In this document: positions 13,578-25,335 of the stretch, in pieces
How the letters are laid out: the number at the start of each line of letters is the position of its first letter
Position numbering within the stretch: position 1 is the first letter of the stretch
Source: Clusia tigrina
Taxonomy: Eukaryota; Arthropoda; Insecta; Diptera; Clusiidae
Length of the DNA: 64,000 nt
Assembly (NCBI GenBank): GCA_920105625.2
Contig: OV050032.1
Coordinates: 92,488,542-92,552,541 of the forward strand
Reading direction: 5' to 3'
Translations under genes and position numbers: made by a program
Notes under the pieces: generated by a model
Seen by the model: the letters and a program-made list of their open reading frames with translations, nothing else
What the model was told of the DNA's origin: nothing
Databases searched by the model: none

Positions 13578-15144
13578 GTGTTTGATTTGGGACTCAAGGG
13601 TAGCATAGCTTTGAGCGATAGCTTTAATTGGCAAGAGGCTCGAGTACTTTATTGTTACAAAATTACTAGGTTTTATGACGCTCCAGTAAAAACTTACAAG
13701 CATTTGTATATTGCAAACTTTGATAGGTGTAGGACGTACCGTATAGAAGTTAGGGCCATTTGAAGTTTTCTCAGTGTTTGATTTGGGACTCAAGGGTAGC
13801 ATAGCTTTGAGCGATAGCTTTAATTGACAAGAGGCTCGAGTACTTTATTGTTACAAAATTTCAAGGTTTTGTGACGCTCCAGTAAAAACTTGCAAGCATT
13901 TGTACGTTGCAAACTTTCATACGTGTAGGACGTACCGTATAGAAGTTAGGGCCATTTGAAGTTTTATCAGTGTTTGATTTGGTACTCAAGGGTAGCATAG
14001 CTTTGAGCGATAGATTAGATTGGCAAGAGGCTCGAGTACTTTATTGTTACAAAATTTCAAGGTTTTATGACGCTCCAGTAAAAACTTACAAGCATTTGTA
14101 TGTTGCAAACTTTCATACGTGTAGGACGTAGCGTATAGAAGTTAGGGTCATTTGAAGTTTTATCAGTGTTTGATTTGGGACTCAAGGGTAGCATAGCTTT
14201 GAGCGATAGCTTAAATAGGCAAGAGGCTCGAGTACTTTATTGTTACAAAATGACAAGGTTTTATGACGCTCCAGTAAAAAGTTACAAGCATTTGTATGTT
14301 GCAAACTTTGATAGGTGTAGGACGTACCGTATAGAAGTTAGGGCCATTTAAAGTTTTCTCAGTGTTTGATTTGGAACTCAAGGGTAGCATAGCTTTGAGC
14401 GATAGATTAGATTGGCAAGAGGCTCGAGTACTTTATTGTTACAAAATTTCAAGGTTTTATGACGCTCCAGTAAAAACTTACAAGCATTTGTATATTGCAA
14501 ACTTTGATAGGTGTAGGACGTACCGTATAGAAGTTAGGGCCATTTGAAGTTTTATCAGTGTTTGATTTGGGACTCAAGGGTAGCATAGCTTTGAGCGATA
14601 GCTTAAATAGGCAAGAGGCTCGAGTAATTTATGGTTACAAAATTTCAAGGTTTTATGACGCTCCAGTAAAAACTTACAAGCATTTGTATGTTGCAAACTT
14701 TGATAGGTGTAGGACGTACCGTATAGAAGTTAGGGCCATTTGAAGTTTTCTCAGTGTTTGATTTGGGACTCAAGGGTAGCATAGCTTTGAGCGATAGCTT
14801 AAATAGGCAAGAGGCTCGAGTAATTTATAGTTACAAAATTTCAAGGTTTTATGACGCTCCAGTAAAAAGTTACAAGCATTTGTATGTTGCAAACTTTGAT
14901 AGGTGTAGGACGTACCGTATAGAAGTTAGGGCCATTTGAAGTTTTATCAGTGTCTGATTTGGGACTCAAGGGTAGCATAGCTTTGAGCGATAGATTAGAT
15001 TGACAAGAGGCTGGAGTACTTTATTGTTCCAAATTTCAAGGTTTTATGACGCTCCAGTAAAAAGTTACAAGCATTTGTATGTTGCAAACTTTGATAGGTG
15101 TAGGACGTACCGTATACAAGTTAGGGCCATTTGAAGTTTTATCA
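13578..15144 (+). repeat. Core monomers joining the 10-mer and 8-mer regions
   Basis: Eight monomers including two with ttcatacgtgtagg in place of gataggtgtagg (13774 and 13970), an aataggcaagagg pair with gagtaatttat (14558 and 14754), and a gattgacaagaggctgg monomer at 14950. The same run, with small changes, is found inside each 20-mer at about 26904-28667 and 30824-32587, so it is an early or related version of part of that HOR. The last monomer is 195 bp, owing to tgttccaaatttc at about 15026. Confidence 0.72.
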
Positions 15145-16124
15145 GTGTTTGATTTGGGATTCAAGGGTAGCATAGCTTTGAGCGATAGCTTAAATTGGCA
15201 AGAGGCTCGAGTACTTTATTGTTACCAAATTTCAAGGTTTTATGACGCTCTATTAAAAAGTTACAAGCATTTGTATGTTGCAAACTTTGATAGGTGTAGG
15301 ACGTACCGTATACAAGATAGGGCCATTTGAAGTTTTATCAGTGTTTGATTTGGGACTCAAGGGTAGCATAGCTTTGAGCGATAGATTAAATTGGCAAGAG
15401 GCTCGAGTACTTTATTGTTACAAAATTTCAAGGTTTTATGACGCTCTATTAAAAAGTTACAAGCATTTGTATGCTGAAAACTTTGATAGGTGTAGGAGGT
15501 ACCGTATACAAGTTAGGGCCATTTGAAGTTTTATCAGTGTTTGATTTGGGACTCAAGGGTAGCATAGCTTTGAGCGATAGCTTTAATTGGCAAGATTCTC
15601 GAGTAATTTATAGTTACACAATTTCAAGGTTTTATGACGCTCCAGTAAAAAGTTACAAGCATTTGTATGTTGCAAACTTTGATAGGTGTAGGACGTACCG
15701 TATTGAAGTTAGGGCCATTAGAAGTTTTCTCAGTGTTTGATTTGGGACTCAAGGGTAGCATAGCTTTGAGCGACAGATTAAATTGGCAAGAGGCTCAAGT
15801 TCTTTATTGTTACAAAATTTCAAGGTTTTGTGACGCTCCAGTAAAAAGTTACAAGCATTTGTATGTTACAAACTTTGATAGGTGTAGGATGTACCGTATA
15901 GAAGTTAGGGCCATTTGAAGTTTTATCAGTGTTTGATTTGAGACTCAAGGGTAGCATAGCTTTGAGCGATAGATTAAATTGACAAGAGGTTCGAGTACTT
16001 TATTGTTACAAAATTTCAAGGTTTTATGACGCTCCAGTAAAAAGTTACAAGCATTTGTATGTTGCAAACTTTGATAGGTGTATTAGGCACCGTATAGAAG
16101 TTAGGGCCATTCGAAGTTTTATCA
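15145..16124 (+). repeat. Five-monomer block i-j-k-l-m, first copy
   Basis: Five recognisable monomers in order: i (gggattcaaggg, with gctctattaaaaag), j (gctctattaaaaag, with ggaggtaccg), k (ggcaagattctcgag), l (gagcgacagattaaatt, with ggctcaagttc) and m (gatttgagactc, gaggttcgag, with a gtgtattaggcaccg tail). The block returns at 18477-19456, exactly 3332 bp or 17 monomers later, inside the 8-mer region. The i-j-k part closes each 20-mer. Confidence 0.85.
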
Positions 16125-18476
16125 GTGTTTGATTTGGGACTCAAGGGTAGCATAGCTTTGAGCGATAGCTTAAATAGACAAGAGGCTCGAGTGCTTTATT
16201 GTTACAAAATGACAAGGTTTTATGACGCTGCAGTAAAAAGTTACAAGCATTTGTATGTTGCAAACTTTGATAGGTGTAGGACGTACCGTATAGAAGTTAG
16301 GGCCATTTGAAGTTTTCTCAGTGTTTGATTTGGGACTCAAGGGTAGCATAGCTTTGAGCGATAGATTAAATTGGCAAGAGGCTCCAGTACTTTATTGTTA
16401 CAAAATTTCAAGGTTTTCTGACGCTCCAGTAAAAAGTTACAAGCATTTGTATGTTGCAAACTTTGATAGGTGTAGGACGTACCGTATAGAAGTTAGGGCC
16501 ATTTGAAGTTTTATCAGTGTTTGATTTGGGACTCAAGGGTAGCATAGCTTTGAGCGATAGCTTTAATTGGCAAGAGGCTCGAGTACTTTATTGTTACAAA
16601 AATACTTGGTTTTATGACGCTCCAGTAAAAAGTTACAAGCATTTGTATGTTGCAAACTTTGATAGGTGTAGGACGTACCGTATAGAAGTTAGGGCCATTT
16701 GAAGTTTTCTCAGTGTTTGATTTGGGACTCAAGGGTAGCATAGCTTTGAGCGATAGCTTTAATTGACAAGAGGCTCGAGTACTTTATTGTTACAAAATTT
16801 CAAGGTTTTGTGACGCTCCAGTAAAAATTTGCAAGCATTTGTACGTTGCAAACTTTCATACGTGTAGGACGTACCCTATAGAAGTTAGGGCCATTTGAAG
16901 TTTTATCAGTGTTTGATTTGGGACTCAAGGGTAGCATAGCTTTGAGCGATAGATTAGATTGGCAAGAGGCTCGAGTACTTTATTGTTACAAAATTTCAAG
17001 GTTTTATGACGCTCCAGTAAAAACTTACAAGCATTTGTATGTTGCAAACTTTCATACGTGTAGGACGTAGCGTATAGAAGTTAGGGTCATTTGAAGTTTT
17101 ATCAGCGTTTGATTTGGGACTCAAGGGTAGCATAGCTTTGACCGATAGCTTAAATAGACAAGAGGCTCGAGTACTTTATTGTTACAAAATGACAAGGTTT
17201 TATGACGCTCCAGTAAAAAGTTACAAGCATTTGTATGTTGCAAACTTTGATAGGTGTAGGACGTACCGTATACAAGTTAGGGCCATTTGAAGTTTTCTCA
17301 GTGTTTGATTTGGGACTCAAGGGTAGCATAGCTTTGAGCGATAGATTAGATTGGCAAGAGGCTCGAGTACTTTATTGTTACAAAATTTCAAGGTTTTCTG
17401 ACGCTCCAGTAAAAACTTACAAGCATTTGCATGTTGTAAACTTTGATAGGTGAAGGACGTACCGTATAGAAGTTAGGGCCATTTGAAGTTTTCTCAGTGT
17501 CTGATTTGGGACTCAAGGGTAGCATAGCTTTGAGCGATAGATTAAATTGGCAAGAGACTCGAGTAATTTATTGTTACAAAATTTCAAGGTTTTGTGACGC
17601 TCCAGTAAAAAGTTACAAGCATTTGTATGTTGCAAACTTTGATAGGTGTATTAGGCACCGTATAGAAGTTAGGGCCATTCGAAGTTTTATCAGTGTTTGA
17701 TTTGGGACTCAAGGGTAGCATAGCTTTGAGCGATAGCTTAAATAGACAAGAGGCTCGAGTGCTTTATTGTTACAAAATGACAAGGTTTTATGACGCTGCA
17801 GTAAAAAGTTACAAGCATTTGTATGTTGCAAACTTTGATAGGTGTAGGACGTACCGTATAGAAGTTAGGGCCATTTGAAGTTTTCTCAGTGTTTGATTTG
17901 GGACTCAAGGGTAGCATAGCTTTGAGCGATAGATTAAATTGGCAAGAGGCTCCAGTACTTTATTGTTACAAAATTTCAAGGTTTTCTGACGCTCCAGTAA
18001 AAAGTTACAAGCATTTGTATGTTGCAAACTTTGATAGGTGTAGGACGTACCGTATAGAAGTTAGGGCCATTTGAAGTTTTATCAGTGTTTGATTTGGGAC
18101 TCAAGGGTAGCATAGCTTTGAGCGATAGCTTTAATTGGCAAGAGGCTCGAGTACTTTATTGTTACAAAAATACTTGGTTTTATGACGCTCCAGTAAAAAG
18201 TTACAAGCATTTGTATGTTGCAAACTTTGATAGGTGTAGGACGTACCGTATAGAAGTTAGGGCCATTTGAAGTTTTCTCAGTGTTTGATTTGGGACTCAA
18301 GGGTAGCATAGCTTTGAGCGATAGCTTTAATTGACAAGAGGCTCGAGTACTTTATTGTTACAAAATTTCAAGGTTTTGTGACGCTCCAGTAAAAATTTGC
18401 AAGCATTTGTACGTTGCAAACTTTCATACCTGTAGGACGTACCCTATAGAAGTTAGGGCCATTTGAAGTTTTATCA

Positions 18477-19456
18477 GTGTTTGATTTGGGATTCAAGGGT
18501 AGCATAGCTTTGAGCGATAGCTTAAATTGGCAAGAGGCTCGAGTACTTTATTGTTACCAAATTTCAAGGTTTTATGACGCTCTATTAAAAAGTTACAAGC
18601 ATTTGTATGTTGCAAACTTTGATAGGTGTAGGACGTACCGTATACAAGATAGGGCCATTTGAAGTTTTATCAGTGTTTGATTTGGGACTCAAGGGTAGCA
18701 TAGCTTTGAGCGATAGATTAAATTGGCAAGAGGCTCGAGTACTTTATTGTTACAAAATTTCAAGGTTTTATGACGCTCTATTAAAAAGTTACAAGCATTT
18801 GTATGCTGCAAACTTTGATAGGTGTAGGAGGTACCGTATACAAGTTAGGGCCATTTGAAGTTTTATCAGTGTTTGATTTGGGACTCAAGGGTAGCATAGC
18901 TTTGAGCGATAGCTTTAATTGGCAAGATTCTCGAGTAATTTATAGTTACACAATTTCAAGGTTTTATGACGCTCCAGTAAAAAGTTACAAGCATTTGTAT
19001 GTTGCAAACTTTGATAGGTGTAGGACGTACCGTATTGAAGTTAGGGCCATTTGAAGTTTTCTCAGTGTTTGATTTGGGACTCAAGGGTAGCATAGCTTTG
19101 AGCGACAGATTAAATTGGCAAGAGGCTCAAGTTCTTTATTGTTACAAAATTTCAAGGTTTTGTGACGCTCCAGTAAAAAGTTACAAGCATTTGTATGTTA
19201 CAAACTTTGATAGGTGTAGGATGTACCGTATAGAAGTTAGGGCCATTTGAAGTTTTATCAGTGTTTGATTTGAGACTCAAGGGTAGCATAGCTTTGAGCG
19301 ATAGATTAAATTGACAAGAGGTTCGAGTACTTTATTGTTACAAAATTTCAAGGTTTTATGACGCTCCAGTAAAAAGTTACAAGCATTTGTATGTTGCAAA
19401 CTTTGATAGGTGTATTAGGCACCGTATAGAAGTTAGGGCCATTCGAAGTTTTATCA
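18477..19456 (+). repeat. Five-monomer block i-j-k-l-m, second copy, within the 8-mer HOR
   Basis: After abcd (17693-18476) the expected e-f-g-h is replaced by i-j-k-l-m, the same block as 15145-16124. Types h and m carry the same gtgtattaggcaccg and attcgaag tail and both lead into type a, so the downstream junction is seamless. The simplest reading is a 17-monomer (3332-bp) segmental duplication joining d to i. Confidence 0.82.
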
Positions 19457-21416
19457 GTGTTTGATTTGGGACTCAAGGGTAGCATAGCTTTGAGCGATAG
19501 CTTAAATAGACAAGAGGCTCGAGTGCTTTATTGTTACAAAATGACAAGGTTTTATGACGCTGCAGTAAAAAGTTACAAGCATTTGTATGTTGCAAACTTT
19601 GATAGGTGTAGGACGTACCGTATAGAAGTTAGGGCCATTTGAAGTTTTCTCAGTGTTTGATTTGGGACTCAAGGGTAGCATAGCTTTGAGCGATAGATTA
19701 AATTGGCAAGAGGCTCCAGTACTTTATTGTTACAAAATTTCAAGGTTTTCTGACGCTCCAGTAAAAAGTTACAAGCATTTGTATGTTGCAAACTTTGATA
19801 GGTGTAGGACGTACCGTATAGAAGTTAGGGCCATTTGAAGTTTTATCAGTGTTTGATTTGGGACTCAAGGGTAGCATAGCTTTGAGCGATAGCTTTAATT
19901 GGCAAGAGGCTCGAGTACTTTATTGTTACAAAAATACTTGGTCTTATGACGCTCCAGTAAAAAGTTACAAGCATTTGTATGTTGCAAACTTTGATAGGTG
20001 TAGGACGTACCGTATAGAAGTTAGGGCCATTTGAAGTTTTCTCAGTGTTTGATTTGGGACTCAAGGGTAGCATAGCTTTGAGCGATAGCTTTAATTGACA
20101 AGAGGCTCGAGTACTTTATTGTTACAAAATTTCAAGGTTTTGTGACGCTCCAGTAAAAATTTGCAAGCATTTGTACGTTGCAAACTTTCATACGTGTAGG
20201 ACGTACCCTATAGAAGTTAGGGCCATTTGAAGTTTTATCAGTGTTTGATTTGGGACTCAAGGGTAGCATAGCTTTGAGCGATAATTTAAATTGGCAAGAG
20301 GCTCGAGTACTTTATTGTTACAAAATTTCAAGGTTTTATGACGCTCCAGTAAAAACTTACAAGCATTTGTATGTTGCAAACTTTCATACGTGTAGGACGT
20401 AGCGTATAGAAGTTAGGGACATTTGAAGTTTTATCAGCGTTTGATTTGGGACTCAAGGGTAGCATAGCTTTGACCGATAGCTTAAATAGACAAGAGGCTC
20501 GAGTACTTTATTGTTACAAAATGACAAGGTTTTATGACGCTCCAGTAAAAAGTTACAAGCATTTGTATGTTGCAAACTTTGATAGGTGTAGGACGTACCG
20601 TATACAAGTTAGGGCCATTTGAAGTTTTCTCAGTGTTTGATTTGGGACTCAAGGGTAGCATAGCTTTGAGCGATAGATTAGATTGGCAAGAGGCTCGAGT
20701 ACTTTATTGTTACAAAATTTCAAGGTTTTCTGACGCTCCAGTAAAAACTTACAAGCATTTGCATGTTGTAAACTTTGATAGGTGAAGGACGTACCGTATA
20801 GAAGTTAGGGCCATTTGAAGTTTTCTCAGTGTCTGATTTGGGACTCAAGGGTAGCATAGCTTTGAGCGATAGATTAAATTGGCAAGAGACTCGAGTAATT
20901 TATTGTTACAAAATTTCAAGGTTTTGTGACGCTCCAGTAAAAAGTTACAAGCATTTGTATGTTGCAAACTTTGATAGGTGTATTAGGCACCGTATAGAAG
21001 TTAGGGCCATTCGAAGTTTTATCAGTGTTTGATTTGGGACTCAAGGGTAGCATAGCTTTGAGCGATAGCTTAAATAGACAAGAGGCTCGAGTGCTTTATT
21101 GTTACAAAATGACAAGGTTTTATGACGCTGCAGTAAAAAGTTACAAGCATTTGTATGTTGCAAACTTTGATAGGTGTAGGACGTACCGTATAGAAGTTAG
21201 GGCCATTTGAAGTTTTCTCAGTGTTTGATTTGGGACTCAAGGGTAGCATAGCTTTGAGCGATAGATTAAATTGGCAAGAGGCTCCAGTACTTTATTGTTA
21301 CAAAATTTCAAGGTTTTCTGACGCTCCAGTAAAAAGTTACAAGCATTTGTATGTTGCAAACTTTGATAGGTGTAGGACGTACCGTATAGAAGTTAGGGCC
21401 ATTTGAAGTTTTATCA

Positions 21417-21611
21417 GTGTTTGATTTGGGACTCAAGGGTAGCATAGCTTTGAGCGATAGCTTTAATTGGCAAGAGGCTCGAGTACTTTATTGTTACAAA
21501 AATACTTGGTCTTATGACGCTCCAGTAAAAAGTTAAAGCATTTGTATGTTGCAAAATTTGATAGGTGTAGGACGTACCGTATAGAAGTTAGGGCCATTTG
21601 AAGTTTTCTCA
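21417..21611 (+). repeat. 195-bp c-type monomer (1-bp deletion)
   Basis: It reads aaaaagttaaagcatttg instead of aaaaagttacaagcatttg at about 21527-21544, and it has a private gcaaaatttgatagg. It shares ttggtcttatgacg with the c monomer at 19849, so these two copies are close relatives. Confidence 0.88.
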
Positions 21612-22591
21612 GTGTTTGATTTGGGACTCAAGGGTAGCATAGCTTTGAGCGATAGCTTTAATTGACAAGAGGCTCGAGTACTTTATTGTTACAAAATTTC
21701 AAGGTTTTGTGACGCTCCAGTAAAAATTTGCAAGCATTTGTACGTTGCAAACTTTCATACGTGTAGGACGTACCCTATAGAAGTTAGGGCCATTTGAAGT
21801 TTTATCAGTGTTTGATTTGGGACTCAAGGGTAGCATAGCTTTGAGCGATAGATTAGATTGGCAAGAGGCTCGAGTACTTTATTGTTACAAAATTTCAAGG
21901 TTTTATGACGCTCCAGTAAAAACTTACAAGCATTTGTATGTTGCAAACTTTCATACGTGTAGGACGTAGCGTATAGAAGTTAGGGACATTTGAAGTTTTA
22001 TCAGCGTTTGATTTGGGACTCAAGGGTAGCATAGCTTTGACCGATAGCTTAAATAGACAAGAGGCTCGAGTACTTTATTGTTACAAAATGACAAGGTTTT
22101 ATGACGCTCCAGTAAAAAGTTACAAGCATTTGTATGTTGCAAACTTTGATAGGTGTAGGACGTACCGTATACAAGTTAGGGCCATTTGAAGTTTTCTCAG
22201 TGTTTGATTTGGGACTCAAGGGTAGCATAGCTTTGAGCGATAGATTAGATTGGCAAGAGGCTCGAGTACTTTATTGTTACAAAATTTCAAGGTTTTCTGA
22301 CGCTCCAGTAAAAACTTACAAGCATTTGCATGTTGTAAACTTTGATAGGTGAAGGACGTACCGTATAGAAGTTAGGGCCATTTGAAGTTTTCTCAGTGTC
22401 TGATTTGGGACTCAAGGGTAGCATAGCTTTGAGCGATAGATTAAATTGGCAAGAGACTCGAGTAATTTATTGTTACAAAATTTCAAGGTTTTGTGACGCT
22501 CCAGTAAAAAGTTACAAGCATTTGTATGTTGCAAACTTTGATAGGTGTATTAGGCACCGTATAGAAGTTAGGGCCATTCGAAGTTTTATCA

Positions 22592-24159
22592 GTGTTTGAT
22601 TTGGGACTCAAGGGTAGCATAGCTTTGAGCGATAGCTTAAATAGACAAGAGGCTCGAGTGCTTTATTGTTACAAAATGACAAGGTTTTATGACGCTGCAG
22701 TAAAAAGTTACAAGCATTTGTATGTTGCAAACTTTGATAGGTGTAGGACGTACCGTATAGAAGTTAGGGCCATTTGAAGTTTTATCAGTGTTTGATTTGG
22801 GACTCAAGGGTAGCATAGCTTTGAGCGATAGCTTTAATTGGCAAGAGGCTCGAGTACTTTATTGTTACAAAAATACTTGGTTTTATGACGCTCCAGTAAA
22901 AAGTTACAAGCATTTGTATGTTGCAAACTTTGATAGGTGTAGGACGTACCGTATAGAAGTTAGGGCCATTTGAAGTTTTATCAGTGTTTGATTTGGGACT
23001 CAAGGGTAGCATAGCTTTGAGCGATAGCTTTAATTGGCAAGAGGCTCGAGTACTTTATTGTTACAAAAATACTTGGTTTTATGACGCTCCAGTAAAAAGT
23101 TACAAGCATTTGTATGTTGCAAACTTTGATAGGTGTAGGACGTACCGTATAGAAGTTAGGGCCATTTGAAGTTTTCTCAGTGTTTGATTTGGGACTCAAG
23201 GGTAGCATAGCTTTGAGCGATAGCTTTAATTGACAAGAGGCTCGAGTACTTTATTGTTACAAAATTTCAAGGTTTTGTGACGCTCCAGTAAAAATTTGCA
23301 AGCATTTGTACGTTGCAAACTTTCATACGTGTAGGACGTACCCTATAGAAGTTAGGGCCATTTGAAGTTTTATCAGTGTTTGATTTGGGACTCAAGGGTA
23401 GCATAGCTTTGAGCGATAGATTAGATTGGCAAGAGGCTCGAGTACTTTATTGTTACAAAATTTCAAGGTTTTATGACGCTCCAGTAAAAACTTACAAGCA
23501 TTTGTATGTTGCAAACTTTCATACGTGTAGGACGTAGCGTATAGAAGTTAGGGACATTTGAAGTTTTATCAGCGTTTGATTTGGGACTCAAGGGTAGCAT
23601 AGCTTTGACCGATAGCTTAAATAGACAAGAGGCTCGAGTACTTTATTGTTACAAAATGACAAGGTTTTATGACGCTCCAGTAAAAAGTTACAAGCATTTG
23701 TATGTTGCAAACTTTGATAGGTGTAGGACGTACCGTATACAAGTTAGGGCCATTTGAAGTTTTCTCAGTGTTTGATTTGGGACTCAAGGGTAGCATAGCT
23801 TTGAGCGATAGATTAGATTGGCAAGAGGCTCGAGTACTTTATTGTTACAAAATTTCAAGGTTTTCTGACGCTCCAGTAAAAACTTACAAGCATTTGCATG
23901 TTGTAAACTTTGATAGGTGAAGGACGTACCGTATAGAAGTTAGGGCCATTTGAAGTTTTATCAGTGTTTGATTTGAGACTCAAGGGTAGCATAGCTTTGA
24001 GCGATAGATTAAATTGACAAGAGGTTCGAGTACTTTATTGTTACAAAATTTCAAGGTTTTATGACGCTCCAGTAAAAAGTTACAAGCATTTGTATGTTGC
24101 AAACTTTGATAGGTGTATTAGGCACCGTATAGAAGTTAGGGCCATTCGAAGTTTTATCA
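22592..24159 (+). repeat. Variant 8-mer copy: b replaced by a second c, h replaced by m
   Basis: The order is a-c-c-d-e-f-g-m. Both 22788 and 22984 are c-type (caaaaatacttgg), and the b type expected at 22788 is missing. At 23964 an m-type monomer (gatttgagactc, gaggttcgag) stands where h is expected, yet its tail still leads into type a at 24160. The copy keeps eight monomers and about 1568 bp, so the changes conserve length. Confidence 0.85.
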
Positions 24160-25335
24160 GTGTTTGATTTGGGACTCAAGGGTAGCATAGCTTTGAGCGA
24201 TAGCTTAAATAGACAAGAGGCTCGAGTGCTTTATTGTTACAAAATGACAAGGTTTTATGACGCTGCAGTAAAAAGTTACAAGCATTTGTATGTTGCAAAC
24301 TTTGATAGGTGTAGGACGTACCGTATAGAAGTTAGGGCCATTTGAAGTTTTCTCAGTGTTTGATTTGGGACTCAAGGGTAGCATAGCTTTGAGCGATAGA
24401 TTAAATTGGCAAGAGGCTCCAGTACTTTATTGTTACAAAATTTCAAGGTTTTCTGACGCTCCAGTAAAAAGTTACAAGCATTTGTATGTTGCAAACTTTG
24501 ATAGGTGTAGGACGTACCGTATAGAAGTTAGGGCCATTTGAAGTTTTATCAGTGTTTGATTTGGGACTCAAGGGTAGCATAGCTTTGAGCGATAGCTTTA
24601 ATTGGCAAGAGGCTCGAGTACTTTATTGTTACAAAAATACTTGGTTTTATGACGCTCCAGTAAAAAGTTACAAGCATTTGTATGTTGCAAACTTTGATAG
24701 GTGTAGGACGTACCGTATAGAAGTTAGGGCCATTTGAAGTTTTATCAGTGTTTGATTTGGGACTCAAGGGTAGCATAGCTTTGAGCGATAGCTTTAATTG
24801 ACAAGAGGCTCGAGTACTTTATTGTTACAAAATTTCAAGGTTTTGTGACGCTCCAGTAAAAATTTGCAAGCATTTGTACGTTGCAAACTTTCATACGTGT
24901 AGGACGTACCCTATAGAAGTTAGGGCCATTTGAAGTTTTATCAGTGTTTGATTTGGGACTCAAGGGTAGCATAGCTTTGAGCGATAGATTAGATTGGCAA
25001 GAGGCTCGAGTACTTTATTGTTACAAAATTTCAAGGTTTTATGACGCTCCAGTAAAAACTTACAAGCATTTGTATGTTGCAAACTTTCATACGTGTAGGA
25101 CGTAGCGTATAGAAGTTAGGGACATTTGAAGTTTTATCAACGTTTGATTTGGGACTCAAGGGTAGCATAGCTTTGACCGATAGCTTAAATAGACAAGAGG
25201 CTCGAGTACTTTATTGTTACAAAATGACAAGGTTTTATGACGCTCCAGTAAAAAGTTACAAGCATTTGTATGTTGCAAACTTTGATAGGTGTAGGACGTA
25301 CCGTATACAAGTTAGGGCCATTTGAAGTTTTCTCA

